Source: Gemmatimonadales bacterium
Lineage (GTDB): Bacteria; Gemmatimonadota; Gemmatimonadetes; Gemmatimonadales; GWC2-71-9
Length of the DNA: 64,000 bases
Direction of reading: 5' to 3'
Assembly (NCBI GenBank): GCA_025927545.1
Contig: JAICLE010000004.1
Location: forward strand, 1-64,000
Below, in pieces: positions 41,549-52,020 of this stretch. The stretch's first letter is position 1; the number at the start of each line of letters is the position of its first letter. Below the pieces are notes generated by a model, which made no database searches, was not told the DNA's origin, and saw only the letters and a list, made by a program, of their open reading frames with translations. The position numbers and the translations under genes were made by a program.

Positions 41549-42819
41549 GTTTCGGCCGCCTTCCGCTTGGTGGTGTCGGCCGGGGTCACCCTGGCGCCGT
41601 CCCGGAGGTCCCGGATGGCCTGGTAGGTGCCGGCCACGATCGTCTCCCCTCCGCGGAGCCCGTCCCGGACCTCGAAGTACTCGTCGCCGGCGATCCCCAC
41701 CTTGACCGGCCGGAACGTGGCCTCGCCGCCCCGGACCACGAACACGCCTTCGGTCTCGTGCTCGGGCCGGCGGAGCCGGGTCGTGTCCACGTTGGGGTCC
41801 GACTCGTTCGGTAGCCGTTCGTCGTCCCGCACCGTGAGGGCGATGATCGGAATGCTGAGCACCTGGCTCCTCGTATCCGTCACGATCCGCGCGGTGCAGC
41901 TCAGGTCGGGCCGCACGTCGCGCGGCGGGTTTTCGAGCGTCACCTCGACGTCGAAGTCCACCGCCCGGTCGTTCGACCCCGAGGCGGTCTGAGTCGCCGT
42001 CAGCTTGGCGCTGTGGCTGATCTTGGTCACGCGCCCCACGAACGAGGTGTCCGGGTAGGCGTCGATCGTCACCTGCACCGAGTCGTTCGGGGAGAGCCGC
42101 ACGACGTCGGTCTCGTCCACCTGCACCTTCCCCAGGATGACCGACAGGTCGGCGATCGTCATCAGCAGGCCCGTCTCCCGCGAGAACGTTCCCGGCACCG
42201 CCACCTCGCCCTCCTCCACCGCGAGCCGCACGACCCGTCCGGTGATGGGAGAAGTCAGCCGGGTCTTGGCCAGGTTGTCGCGCGCTTCCTGCAGGCTGGC
42301 CCGCGACTGCTCGAGCTGGGCCCGGGTGGCCTGGTAGGTGGCCTGGGCCACCTCGTACGCGGTCTGCGCCTGCTCGGCCGACTCCGGCGTGATCAGGTTG
42401 GGCCCGAGCTGGCTGAGCTCGCGGGCGCGCTTCCAGGCCCGCTCGGCCTGGTCCAGGCTGGCCCGAGTCTGGGCCAGTGTCGCCTCGGTCGAGGCCACCA
42501 CGCCCTGGGCCCGCGACACCGCCGCCTGGTACTGCGCCGGGTCGATCTGGAGCAGGAACTGGCCCTTGGTCACCCGATCACCCTCGCGGACGGCAATCCG
42601 GATGATCCGGCCGGTGATGTCGGCGCTGATGTCCACCGAGGTCTTCGCCTCGATCTTCCCGCTCGCCGTCACGGCGCTCACGAGGTCGCGCCGCGTCACC
42701 TGCTCCATCCGCACTTCGGTGCCGGCGTGCTTCTTCCGGTTGATCCGGTAGGCCACGGTGCCACCCAGGACCAGCGCGACCATGACGATGCCCAGCCCGA
42801 TCTTCATCCCGCGCGACAT
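41545..42819 (-). CDS. MacA-like periplasmic adaptor (HlyD/MFP family)
   Basis: '[26 protein letters not shown]', coiled-coil hairpin, '[21 protein letters not shown]'. Confidence 0.94.
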   Translation of the reverse strand: MSRGMKIGLGIVMVALVLGGTVAYRINRKKHAGTEVRMEQVTRRDLVSAVTASGKIEAKTSVDISADITGRIIRIAVREGDRVTKGQFLLQIDPAQYQAAVSRAQGVVASTEATLAQTRASLDQAERAWKRARELSQLGPNLITPESAEQAQTAYEVAQATYQATRAQLEQSRASLQEARDNLAKTRLTSPITGRVVRLAVEEGEVAVPGTFSRETGLLMTIADLSVILGKVQVDETDVVRLSPNDSVQVTIDAYPDTSFVGRVTKISHSAKLTATQTASGSNDRAVDFDVEVTLENPPRDVRPDLSCTARIVTDTRSQVLSIPIIALTVRDDERLPNESDPNVDTTRLRRPEHETEGVFVVRGGEATFRPVKVGIAGDEYFEVRDGLRGGETIVAGTYQAIRDLRDGARVTPADTTKRKAAET

Positions 42820-42831
42820 GTGCGTTCCTCG

Positions 42832-44358
42832 TTAGCGAAGGGGACGACCGACCGCCGCCTCGAGCGCCGCGATCGCCTTGTGATAGTCGTACACCGCATT
42901 GACGTAATCACCCTCGGCACGCTGCACCGCGTTCTGGGCATCCGACAGCTCCAGCGACGTTCCCGCGCCGAGCCGGTAGCGCTCCTGCGCCAGCCGAAGC
43001 TGGTCGCGGGCCGCTTCGCGGTTGGCGGCCTGGACCGCGATCGCCTGATAGGCGGTCTGGAGGCCGAGGTAGCGGGCGTGCACGTCGCTGCGGACCTGGA
43101 GCCGCCGGGCGCGGGCGCTCTCGTCGGCGTCCGCCTCCTGCGCTCGCGCCTGCGACAGCCGGAGCGAGCGGCCGAAGCCGGTGAAGATCGGGAGCGAGAT
43201 CCGCAGGCTCGCCTGGAATGGCTGACCCGTGTAATCGAAGGGGAAGACGTTGTTCGCGTCGCGGATCTGGCGGCTCACCGGGTCGAGCAACGCCGTGCCC
43301 CCATCGGTGAGCCCGGCGGAGGCGAAGCAGTTGTCGACGACGCCGCCCAGGGCGAGCGCGCTCCGGACCTGGTTGTCGTACTGACAGGCGGCGGCCTGCT
43401 CCCGAGCGCTCCCCAGTTGCTGGTCGAGCAGGAAGCCTTCGTTGGTGAACTGCTGGGTGAACCCGCTCCAGCCCGCCTGGACCGACAGGGTAGGGAGGAA
43501 CTCGCTCTTGGCCGACCGCACGCCGTAGGAGGCCGCGGTCCGGCGGGCACGGAGTGATCGCAGCGCCGGGTTCTGCACTTCGGCGAGGGCGAGCAGCGAA
43601 TCGAGCTGGAAGGCCGGGGGCGTCACGGGGAACGAATCGCTCAGCGCGATCTGGTCCACGGGCACCGCGGGCTCGACGCCCATCCGGCGTAGAAGGTCCA
43701 GCTTGGCCTCGTTCTCCGCCTGGACCGCGCGGAGCAGCGCCACGTCGCTCTGCCCCTTGGCCACCTCCGCCTGCCGAACATCGAGCAGCGTGGCCTGGCC
43801 GACCTTGTAGCGCGCATCCGCGAGCCGCAGGAACTCCGCGTTTCGCACTACCTGCTGCCGTGCCACCGCTACCTGCGCCGTCGCCTGCAGGGTGGTGAGA
43901 TACTGGGTCTCGATCTCTACGCGGAGCGACACCCCCGCGCCGCTGATGTCCTCGTCCGTGGCGCGCTGCAGTGCCTTCTGCGTCGCGGGCGCGGTGAGCG
44001 TCCTTCCGTCCAGTTGCCACTGCAGGCTGAGGCTGTAGCCCGAGGTCACGAACGCCGAGGTCGGCCGGACGAAACCGCCCCCGAAATTGGATTGGCCCGA
44101 GCCGGTGTAGCCAAGATCGGAGCTGACGTTGAAGGAGGGGAGCAGGCTGCCGTAGGCGTTCCGGACGCCCCAGCGGGCGGGGCCGGCGTCGTTCAGCGTC
44201 TGCCGGTACGTGGGGCTGTTGGCGCGCGCCTGCCGCAGCGCCTCGTCGAGCGACAGGGTCACGGCGGGGACCGGCTGCAGGGCCGCCGTCGTGTCCTGCG
44301 CCGCCGCCAACCGGGGGCAGAACGCGAGCAGCGCGAGGAAGCCGTACGGTCGGATCAT
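42832..44358 (-). CDS. TolC-family outer membrane efflux protein
   Basis: Signal peptide 'MIRPYGFLALLAFCPRLAAAQ', 'LSLDEALRQARANSPTYRQ', 'LRLAQERYRLGAGTSLELSDAQNAVQRAEGDYVNAVYDYHKAIAALEAAVG'. Confidence 0.94.
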   Translation of the reverse strand: MIRPYGFLALLAFCPRLAAAQDTTAALQPVPAVTLSLDEALRQARANSPTYRQTLNDAGPARWGVRNAYGSLLPSFNVSSDLGYTGSGQSNFGGGFVRPTSAFVTSGYSLSLQWQLDGRTLTAPATQKALQRATDEDISGAGVSLRVEIETQYLTTLQATAQVAVARQQVVRNAEFLRLADARYKVGQATLLDVRQAEVAKGQSDVALLRAVQAENEAKLDLLRRMGVEPAVPVDQIALSDSFPVTPPAFQLDSLLALAEVQNPALRSLRARRTAASYGVRSAKSEFLPTLSVQAGWSGFTQQFTNEGFLLDQQLGSAREQAAACQYDNQVRSALALGGVVDNCFASAGLTDGGTALLDPVSRQIRDANNVFPFDYTGQPFQASLRISLPIFTGFGRSLRLSQARAQEADADESARARRLQVRSDVHARYLGLQTAYQAIAVQAANREAARDQLRLAQERYRLGAGTSLELSDAQNAVQRAEGDYVNAVYDYHKAIAALEAAVGRPLR

Positions 44359-44481
44359 GGCAGGAGCCCTTTGTGGTGTGGGACGTGACCGGGCCACAAT
44401 ACGGCCGATCGTCGCCAGGGTTTCAGGTTGCGACGACAGTTCGAGGTCAGGGCTGTCGGAGAACGGCTTCGGGGAAGGGAA

Positions 44482-45135
44482 TTACTCGGCGCCTGCGCGG
44501 GTGACGATCGTGTTCCGCGCGGGCAGCTCGAGCCGCTCCAGCCGACCCTTTGCATCGGTGGCCAGAGTCCCCGCGATGTCGCCGGCCAGCGAAACGCGCG
44601 AGGCTCCGCCCGCGGTGCCGGACTCCCGCCGTGCGGTGATGGTCGCCCGCCGGCCGGAGCGGGGGAAGATCGCCGTCAGCGTCCGGCCCGCGGGCGTGGC
44701 GAGCTCCGCTACCGGCATGTACAGCGAGAACACCTGATCGTCGAGCAGGACCACGTCCGGCCCGCCCGGTAGCTCCCGCCCCGACTCGGAACCCCTGGCG
44801 ACGGTGCGCACGATCAGCCGGGCGCCGGAGCCGGCGGCGAGGATGACGGTGACCGCGCCCTCGCTCTCCACGTCGAGCTGGAACTTGGCGAGGGCGGAGT
44901 CGGGCGTACGCTCGAGCGTCGCGGCGAGTCGGGTGGTCGGGCCGGTGGACGGATAGCGGGCGGCCGCGATGATGGTCGAGCCGGGCAGCCCGCGGGCGCG
45001 GGTGGGGCGAAGCGTGAACTCTTCGCGCCCGATCTCCTTGCCGCCCTGGCTGACCACCAGCTTGGTCTCCAGCGGCTCCTGCGTGCCCGTCCCGAGGAGG
45101 GGGAGCATCATCGTGAGAAGCAGTGCGCTTCGCAT
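44482..45135 (-). CDS. Exported hypothetical protein
   Basis: Signal peptide 'MRSALLLTMMLPLLGTGTQ'; DUF-like secreted protein. Confidence 0.6.
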   Translation of the reverse strand: MRSALLLTMMLPLLGTGTQEPLETKLVVSQGGKEIGREEFTLRPTRARGLPGSTIIAAARYPSTGPTTRLAATLERTPDSALAKFQLDVESEGAVTVILAAGSGARLIVRTVARGSESGRELPGGPDVVLLDDQVFSLYMPVAELATPAGRTLTAIFPRSGRRATITARRESGTAGGASRVSLAGDIAGTLATDAKGRLERLELPARNTIVTRAGAE

Positions 45136-45151
45136 GCCGTCTCCACTCACC

Positions 45152-45871
45152 TCAGGGTCCGGTGAGGCAGCTACTGATCCGGTCGAGAATGAATCTATAC
45201 AGCAGCTCCCCCTTTTGGGCGGACGCCAGACTGGGGAATCCGATCGAGCCGGGTGAGCCCTCGGGGAGCCGGCGACTGTGCCCCGGACGGTAGCGGGCCA
45301 GCATTTCCGGCGTGATGGCGAAGTCGCGCGCGAGATCCATGCGGACGGTGTCGGGGGCCAGGAAGAGGAGCAGCGACGTGTCGAGCTCGCCCCCCTGGAT
45401 CGGCGCGCCGGGCCGCTCGAGCAGGGCCCCGAAGTCCAGGCTGAAGACGTCCATCACCTGCAGCGTGGCCTCGTCGGTCCGGACGGTGCTCAGCGCCTCG
45501 AGATGGGCCTCGCTGGCCTGAGCGGTCAGAATGATGAACTCGCGGACGCCTGCCCCCTCCTCCCAGGACTCGATAAGTTCGTTCATGACACGGTGCAGCG
45601 TGCGGCGCCGGAGCGTGGCGCCGCCCGGGAACGCGTGCGTCGGCGCGTGGACACCGTACTCCAAGGTGGGCGCCCGCAGGATCCCGAACTCCGCCGAAAG
45701 GTCGTCGGCGAGGTGCTCCACGATGATCGTGTCGCAACCGAGCGGCAGGTGGGGGCCATGCTGCTCGGTGGTGCCGACGGGCACCACCATCCCGGGGCGC
45801 TCCTTCAGCCGCTCGCGCACCGCGCCCGGAGTCATCTCCTTTATCCGCCAGGGACGTCCCGCTTGAGTCAT
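45152..45871 (-). CDS. Creatininase-family amidohydrolase
   Basis: 'VVPVGTTEQHGPHLPLGCDTIIVEHLADDL', 'ALLERPGAPIQGGELDTSLLL'. Confidence 0.9.
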   Translation of the reverse strand: MTQAGRPWRIKEMTPGAVRERLKERPGMVVPVGTTEQHGPHLPLGCDTIIVEHLADDLSAEFGILRAPTLEYGVHAPTHAFPGGATLRRRTLHRVMNELIESWEEGAGVREFIILTAQASEAHLEALSTVRTDEATLQVMDVFSLDFGALLERPGAPIQGGELDTSLLLFLAPDTVRMDLARDFAITPEMLARYRPGHSRRLPEGSPGSIGFPSLASAQKGELLYRFILDRISSCLTGP

Positions 45872-48800
45872 CGCGCGTGGTCGTGGGTGATGGTGGTGAT
45901 GGCACTGGTCGCCGCCTCGGCCGAATGGCTGCGCCGCCCCGCCTGGGGCTGGGTCGTGGCTGTGGCGCTCGCGCTGGCCGCCGTGCTGCCGCTTCTCCGC
46001 CCGCTCTCCGGGCGGTGGCGCGGCGCGCTGGCGGGGGCGCTCGCCGGGCTGCTCGTCGCGATGGTCGTTTCGGAGTGGCGCCTCTCGGCCATCGAGCACC
46101 ACTGGCCCGACCAGCGCGCGCGGCGGGTCGAGGCGGCCTCCCACCGGCTCTCGGGTGATCTCCACGCCGCCTTCCGCCGGGCCGAACGGCTGGCACAGGC
46201 CGCCGCGTCCACCGGCGATACCGACCGCGAGGCCGCCTTCGCGGTGCTCGACCGGTTGATCCCCCGCGGCGGCCCCGAGATGAGCGTCGTCATCCTCGAC
46301 GCGCACGGGCTCCCCTGGGCGTGGGCGGGCCGGCACCGGCTTCCACCCAGCGCGCTCAGCGATTCGATCGGTTCGCGGGCGACTGGATATTACGTCGAGC
46401 TCGAGGCCAGGCGCCACACCGGGGACGGCCGGCTCGCGGTGGCCGGCGTGCTCATCTGGGCACACCCGGCTGTTCCGGACGGCGGCCGGAGCCTCGCCGA
46501 GCTCTTCCGGCGGCGCACCGAGGTGGGCCTCACCGTCTATCCGCCGGGCGCCGCACCGGACAGCGCCGACGTCTTCGACTACGAGGAGCCCACTACGGCG
46601 GGCCCGCGCCTCCTATTCAGCGTGCGGCCGGTCCCGCCGGAGCAGGGGGCTGCCAAGGAACTGGCGTACCGGCGCGGCAGTCTGGCGGTCACGTGGCTGC
46701 TGCTCGCGGTGCTCGGGCTGGCGCTCGGAGCGGAGCGGCGGCCGGCGGAGCGCGTGGCCCTGCTCGCCGCGCTGGTGTGGCTCGCCGTGCGGGCCCCGGT
46801 CGGCCAGGCGCTCGGCCTGCAGCCGCTCTTCTCACCCGCGACGTTCTTCCGGCCGCTGCTCGGCCCGCTGTCCGGCTCGGCCGGCGTGCTGGCGCTCGCG
46901 TCCACGCTGCTCACGATCGGCGGCGTGTGGCTCTGGCGCCTGCAATTGCCGCGGCGGTGGCCGGGGATCGCACTGGGCGGCGCCCTGCTGCTCACGTCGC
47001 CCTACCTGATCAGCAGCCTGGGGCGCGGCATCACCCCACCGGCCGATGGCGTCTCGATCGGGCTGTGGTTGAGCTGGCAGCTCGCGCTGATGGTCGCCGC
47101 CGCCGCGCTCATCGTGCCGACGGCCGCGCTCTTCCGGGGCACGGCCCGCGATCGCCGGCGCTGGGGCCACATCGCGCTTGGCGTCGGCATCGCGCTCGCG
47201 GCGTCCGTCATCGGCGTGGCCGTCTGGAGCCCGCGCGGCGGCTGGCCCGGCTGGTACACGTTTCTCTGGACGCCGGCGCTCCTGCTGGTCACGTTGCCGG
47301 CCCCGCGCTGGGCGACGATTACCGGCATCGCGCTGGTGGCGGGGAGCGCGTCCGCGCTGGTGACCTGGGGCGCGGAGCTGGCCGGGCGGATCCAGGTGGC
47401 GCAGCGCGACGTTGCCCGCCTCGGAAACGAGCCGGATCCGCTCGCGGTCCCGCTGCTCGAACGGTTCGGCGAAGCCGTCCGCCGGAGCCCGCCACCCGCC
47501 ACGGCGTCCGAGATGTACGCGCTCTGGCGCGGGTCGGCGCTGGGCACGCAGCAGTATCCGACGTCGCTCGCGCTGTGGTCGCCCCGCGGCGCGCTGCTCG
47601 ACGAGCTCGCGCTCGATTCGCTCGACCTGCCGCCCTCGCTGCTCTCGAGCATGGTGCAGCGGCTGGGCCCGGCCGACACTCTGCAGCTCGTGCAGACGCT
47701 CCGGGTCCCGGGCATCCACTATGTGCTCGTGGTGCGCGTCTCACCCGAGGAGGTCATGACGGCGGCCATCGGGCCACGGTCCGAGCTCGTGCTTCCGGGA
47801 AGGGTGGGGCGTTTGCTCGATCCCGGGAGCCCGCAATCGCCGCTCTACCGGCTCACGCTCAGTCCGCCGGCGGATCCGTCGGCCGCGGTGCCGGTTCCAC
47901 GCTGGCGGCGCGAGGGGTGGTCGGTGCGAAACGAGTACCCGCTCGAGCTGCCGGGCGGCCGGCGCACGGTGCACGTGGCCATCGACCTGCGGGGCCCGCT
48001 CCCGCTCTTCGTTCGCGCCGTGCTGGTCGTGCTGCTGGACGCGGCCGTGCTCGCGCTGCTGTGGTTCGTGGCCGAGCTGATCGCCGGTGCCCGGCTCCGA
48101 CGGCCGCGGTGGCGCAGCCTCATTCGCTCGTTCCGGATCCGGCTGGCGGTCACCCTGGGCGCCTTCTTCCTGGTGCCGGCCATCGGTTTCACCGCCTGGA
48201 GCTTCGCCCGCCTGGCCCAGGAGGTCCAGCGCAGCCGCGACCTGCTCATCACCCAGACGTTGCGCGACGCGGTCCTCACCGCGGGGGAACTGGTCCGGGG
48301 CGGCAGCCCCGCGCCCGATGAGCGGCTGCGCGAGCTGAGCCGGCGGATCGACGCCGACCTGGCCCTCTACCTCGGCGGCCGCCTGGCGGGAACCAGCACG
48401 CAGGTCCTGGAAGACCTCGGCGTCATGCCGCAGCTCATGGATCCGGAGGCGTACACCGCCCTCGCCCTCGGCGGAGACCTGGAGATCACGCGCGACGGCT
48501 CGATCCCGGCGCTCGCGGAGCGGGTGGGCTACCGGGTTCTCCAGCCCGGGAGCCCGACCGACATCAGCGTGCTCGCTACGCCGCAGCTCGCCGACGACTC
48601 GTCGCTCGCCGTGCGGCAGCTCGATCTCGCGCTCGTGCTCCTCCTCACGACCCTGATCGGTGTCGCGGCGGCGGTGGTGGGCGCCCAGCGAGCCTCGCGC
48701 GCGCTCTCGCGTCCCGTCGCCGAGCTCCGCCGCTCGGCGCTCGCCCTCGGCCGCGGGCAGCCCATGCCCGCACACGCGGGCAGTCCGCCGCTGGAATTCG

Positions 48801-49846
48801 AGCCCGTGTTCGGTGCCTTCGAACGGATGGCGGCGGATATCCGTTCCAGCCAGCACGCTCTGGAGGAAGCGCGGCGACGCACCGCCGCGGTGCTCGGCAC
48901 CGTCGCCACCGGCGTGGTCGGCATCGACCCGGCGGGCCGGGTGCTGATCGCCAATCGTCAGGCCGTAGATCTCCTCGGCGCCGAGCTCGAGGAGGGCGCC
49001 CCGTTCTTCGATCGGCTCGATCCCGAGTGGGAACCGTTCGCCGTGGCGGTGCGGCGGTTCCTGGACGAGCCCTCGGCGGAGGCCGCGGCCGAGCTCGAGA
49101 CCGGCGGCCGCCGGATCTCCTTCCAGCTCGCATCGCTCGGTCCCGACGTGCAGGGCGTTGTCATCGCGCTCAACGACGTGACCGACGTGTCACGTGCCGA
49201 GCGGGTGCTCGCGTGGGGCGAGATGGCCCGTCAGGTAGCCCACGAGATCAAGAACCCGCTCACCCCCATGCGGCTCGGGATGCAGCACCTGCAGCGGGTC
49301 TATCGGGATCAGCGCACGGATTTCGACGCGGTGCTCGAGGAGACCGCCGCGCGCGTGTTGGGGGAGATCGAGCGGTTGGACACCATCGCGCGCGCCTTCA
49401 GCCGGTTCGCTGCTCCGGCCGGCGACCTTCAGCCGCTCCGCCGGATCGACCTCGCCCCGGCCGTAGGCGAGGTGGTGCAGCTCTACCGGCTGGCCGAGGA
49501 GAGTTGTGACGTGCGGCTCATCAGCCGCCCGGGGGCGTACGGCGCGGCACGGCCCGACGAAGTGAAGGAGGTGGTGGTGAACCTGCTGGAGAATGCGCGG
49601 AACGCCGGGGCCCGCGTGGTGGAGGTAACGGTCGCGCCGAACCGCATCACCGTGGCCGACGACGGCTCGGGGATTCCGGCGGACCTCCTCCCGCGCATCT
49701 TCGAGCCGCGCTTCTCGACCACCACGAGCGGGTCGGGGCTGGGGCTGGCGATCGTGCGACGGCTGGTGGAGGGATGGGGCGGAAGTGTCGAGGTCGAGAG
49801 CGAAGTCGGCCGCGGCACCACCGTCGTGGTGGCCCTGCCGGCCTAG
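45863..49846 (+). CDS. Very large NtrY-like sensor histidine kinase (multi-TM, HAMP, PAS, HisKA, HATPase)
   Basis: 'WGEMARQVAHEIKNPLTPMRLGMQHLQRVY', 'NLLENARNAGA', 'VADDGSGIPADLLPRIFEPRFSTTTSGSGLGLAIVRRLVEGWGG'; TTG start (ATG 45890 alternative). Confidence 0.9.
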   Translation: MSHRAWSWVMVVMALVAASAEWLRRPAWGWVVAVALALAAVLPLLRPLSGRWRGALAGALAGLLVAMVVSEWRLSAIEHHWPDQRARRVEAASHRLSGDLHAAFRRAERLAQAAASTGDTDREAAFAVLDRLIPRGGPEMSVVILDAHGLPWAWAGRHRLPPSALSDSIGSRATGYYVELEARRHTGDGRLAVAGVLIWAHPAVPDGGRSLAELFRRRTEVGLTVYPPGAAPDSADVFDYEEPTTAGPRLLFSVRPVPPEQGAAKELAYRRGSLAVTWLLLAVLGLALGAERRPAERVALLAALVWLAVRAPVGQALGLQPLFSPATFFRPLLGPLSGSAGVLALASTLLTIGGVWLWRLQLPRRWPGIALGGALLLTSPYLISSLGRGITPPADGVSIGLWLSWQLALMVAAAALIVPTAALFRGTARDRRRWGHIALGVGIALAASVIGVAVWSPRGGWPGWYTFLWTPALLLVTLPAPRWATITGIALVAGSASALVTWGAELAGRIQVAQRDVARLGNEPDPLAVPLLERFGEAVRRSPPPATASEMYALWRGSALGTQQYPTSLALWSPRGALLDELALDSLDLPPSLLSSMVQRLGPADTLQLVQTLRVPGIHYVLVVRVSPEEVMTAAIGPRSELVLPGRVGRLLDPGSPQSPLYRLTLSPPADPSAAVPVPRWRREGWSVRNEYPLELPGGRRTVHVAIDLRGPLPLFVRAVLVVLLDAAVLALLWFVAELIAGARLRRPRWRSLIRSFRIRLAVTLGAFFLVPAIGFTAWSFARLAQEVQRSRDLLITQTLRDAVLTAGELVRGGSPAPDERLRELSRRIDADLALYLGGRLAGTSTQVLEDLGVMPQLMDPEAYTALALGGDLEITRDGSIPALAERVGYRVLQPGSPTDISVLATPQLADDSSLAVRQLDLALVLLLTTLIGVAAAVVGAQRASRALSRPVAELRRSALALGRGQPMPAHAGSPPLEFEPVFGAFERMAADIRSSQHALEEARRRTAAVLGTVATGVVGIDPAGRVLIANRQAVDLLGAELEEGAPFFDRLDPEWEPFAVAVRRFLDEPSAEAAAELETGGRRISFQLASLGPDVQGVVIALNDVTDVSRAERVLAWGEMARQVAHEIKNPLTPMRLGMQHLQRVYRDQRTDFDAVLEETAARVLGEIERLDTIARAFSRFAAPAGDLQPLRRIDLAPAVGEVVQLYRLAEESCDVRLISRPGAYGAARPDEVKEVVVNLLENARNAGARVVEVTVAPNRITVADDGSGIPADLLPRIFEPRFSTTTSGSGLGLAIVRRLVEGWGGSVEVESEVGRGTTVVVALPA

Positions 49847-49853
49847 CGGGCCG

Positions 49854-51431
49854 TTACCTGATGCGGCCCGAGAGCTGGACCTTCATGGCGGCGGTGAGTG
49901 CCTCATCCTGGGTGCGAACGCCCCGGAGAACCTGGAGCGCAGCCTGAAGCTGGCGGTCGGTCCGGGCCTTCCGACGGAGCAGCGAGTCGCTGCCGAAGAA
50001 TGCCCGCGCCAGCTCGTCACCGAGTTGGGCCGCGACGAAGTCGCCGGCCGCATCATAGGTGTTCCGGTCGATATGGACGCCCGCCTCTTCCATCCGCGCG
50101 AACAGAGTGTCGCGCCGTTCCGGCGTCAGCGCCGGGGCCTTGGGCGGCTCGACCTGCTCGGCGCGGAGCTCGGCGGCGTACCCGGCGAGCACGTCGCGGA
50201 AGCGGTTCATATCGGGCCCGAGCCGCGCGGCCAGGAGACGTTCCCCGTCCGAGCGGCTGGTGGCGCGCACGAGCAGGTCGGGGAGGATGCCGCTGGCGTC
50301 GGGGACGACCCGGCCACGCGAGCTGTAGAATACCCGTGGCCGGGTGGACGGAATCCGGTTGCCGGGTCCGCCGGCGCTGTCCGGCCGCGGCCGCTGGACC
50401 GAGCGTCCGCTCGGCGTGTACCACCGGGCGGTGGTCAGCTTGATGGCCACCTCATCGCCGATCGGATACGTCGTCTGGAGCACGCCTTTGCCGTAGGTCG
50501 GCGAGCCGACGATGACCGCGCGGTCGTGGTCCTGCAACGCTCCGGCGATCAGCTCGGCCGAGCTGGCCGTGCCGCGGTTCACGAGCACCGCCAGGCGCAG
50601 ATCGTCCCAGCCCCCCGGAGTGTGGGCCAGGTAGGTCTTCCGTGCGCGCGACGACCGGCCGATCGAGGTCGCCACGGTGTCGCCGGGCTGGAGGAAGAGT
50701 CCCGCTGCGGCCACACCCTCGCGGATCAGACCGCCGGGATCGGACCGGAGATCGAGCACGAGAGAGGTCATGCCCTCGCTCACGAGTGTATCCACCGCGG
50801 CTCGGAGCTCGTCGGCGGCACCTTGGCTCATCCGGCGGAGGATGATGTAGCCCACCTTGTCGGTCAGCATGACCCCGCGCGACGCGGCCGGGATGTGGAC
50901 CTCGGTGCGGGTGAGTTGGCGGACGACAGGCTGTGCCGCCCCCCGTGGGCGGATGACCAGCGTCACGGTCGGCGTCGTCCCCTGCCGGAGCACCTCGTCC
51001 ACCCGCTCGGGCGACCAGCCGGTCGTGTTCCGGCCGTCGATGCTGAGCACCTCGTCGCCCGGCGCGATGACGCTCCCGCCCGCGCGGCCCTCCCAGCCCG
51101 ACTCCGACGGGCCGCGCTCGAGGTCGATTTCCGTCCCGGCCATCTGGCGCTGGTACTCGCGGTATGCGTCCCTGATCAGCAGCTCGGCGTAGGGATCGTG
51201 CAGCGAGCCGACCAGGGCGCCCGCCGCGCGCTGGTAGAGGTCGCCTTCGCCGAGCGAATCGATGTAGTGCTGATGGATGGCGCCGACCACGCCTTCGAAC
51301 AGCCGGGCCTGCTCGTAGATGCCGCCTTCGGCGGCCGGCCGGGGCCGGAGCAGCCAGCCACCACTCAGGAACGTGACAACCAGAATCGAGGCGAGCGCGG
51401 CCCACCGGGCCCGGGGGACGGATCGCATCAT
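49854..51431 (-). CDS. S41-family C-terminal processing peptidase with PDZ domain
   Basis: 'PYAELLIRD', PDZ 'IAPGDEVLSIDGRNT', 'LVLDLRSDPGGLIREGVAAAGLFL', 'NRGTASSAELIAGALQDHDRAVIVGSPTYGKGVLQ'. Confidence 0.94.
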   Translation of the reverse strand: MMRSVPRARWAALASILVVTFLSGGWLLRPRPAAEGGIYEQARLFEGVVGAIHQHYIDSLGEGDLYQRAAGALVGSLHDPYAELLIRDAYREYQRQMAGTEIDLERGPSESGWEGRAGGSVIAPGDEVLSIDGRNTTGWSPERVDEVLRQGTTPTVTLVIRPRGAAQPVVRQLTRTEVHIPAASRGVMLTDKVGYIILRRMSQGAADELRAAVDTLVSEGMTSLVLDLRSDPGGLIREGVAAAGLFLQPGDTVATSIGRSSRARKTYLAHTPGGWDDLRLAVLVNRGTASSAELIAGALQDHDRAVIVGSPTYGKGVLQTTYPIGDEVAIKLTTARWYTPSGRSVQRPRPDSAGGPGNRIPSTRPRVFYSSRGRVVPDASGILPDLLVRATSRSDGERLLAARLGPDMNRFRDVLAGYAAELRAEQVEPPKAPALTPERRDTLFARMEEAGVHIDRNTYDAAGDFVAAQLGDELARAFFGSDSLLRRKARTDRQLQAALQVLRGVRTQDEALTAAMKVQLSGRIR

Positions 51432-51454
51432 CGTCGCCGGCTCCCGCAGGCCGC

Positions 51455-51910
51455 TCAGCGGCCCTGAGGATTGGTGGGGTCCACCCGCATCGTCGAATCC
51501 CGCCAGACGTCGACGGAGGCCAGGTGGCACGCGTCGACGAACTGCCTCGTGGGATGCGACCCGCGCTGCAGCAGCGCGTGGAGCATCTCGTGCCGCACCA
51601 GCCACTCCTCACCCAGGGCGTTGGCCGGGAGGTAGATCCGGTTGCCCTGCCGCACCCACCAGCCATGGGCCACCGTGCCGTTCAGTCCGATGGCGCCGTT
51701 CGGCGCGTCCACCGCGTAGAAGGTGACCTCGCTCATGTCGGCCTTGCGCCCGGAGCATGCCTCGGTCTTGCGCCACCAGTCGCTGTAGAGCTCGAGCGTC
51801 GGCACCTCCCAGGCACGCTCGACCGGCGCCAACGGGGCGCCGGCCGCCCGCGGCACGGCACACCCCATGGTCGAGGAGAGCAGCATCATTCCCGCGATGA
51901 ACCGGCGCAT
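51455..51910 (-). CDS. Putative lipoprotein with HExxH metallopeptidase-like motif
   Basis: Lipobox-like 'SSTMGC'; 'EEWLVRHEMLHALLQRGSHP'. Confidence 0.65.
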   Translation of the reverse strand: MRRFIAGMMLLSSTMGCAVPRAAGAPLAPVERAWEVPTLELYSDWWRKTEACSGRKADMSEVTFYAVDAPNGAIGLNGTVAHGWWVRQGNRIYLPANALGEEWLVRHEMLHALLQRGSHPTRQFVDACHLASVDVWRDSTMRVDPTNPQGR

Positions 51911-52020
51911 CCAGCAGCTCCTGTGGTGAACGCGTGTCGGGGGACCGGACGGCGGGCGCGGGGTCCGCGCGCCGTCGGGGTGGTACGGTAACGTCTGAGG
52001 AACCTCACCAGGTGCCCCGC

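Noticed and set aside
45278-45862. N-terminal extension of the histidine kinase ORF
   Set aside because: Overlaps the creatininase gene antisense; real start is near 45863 or 45890.
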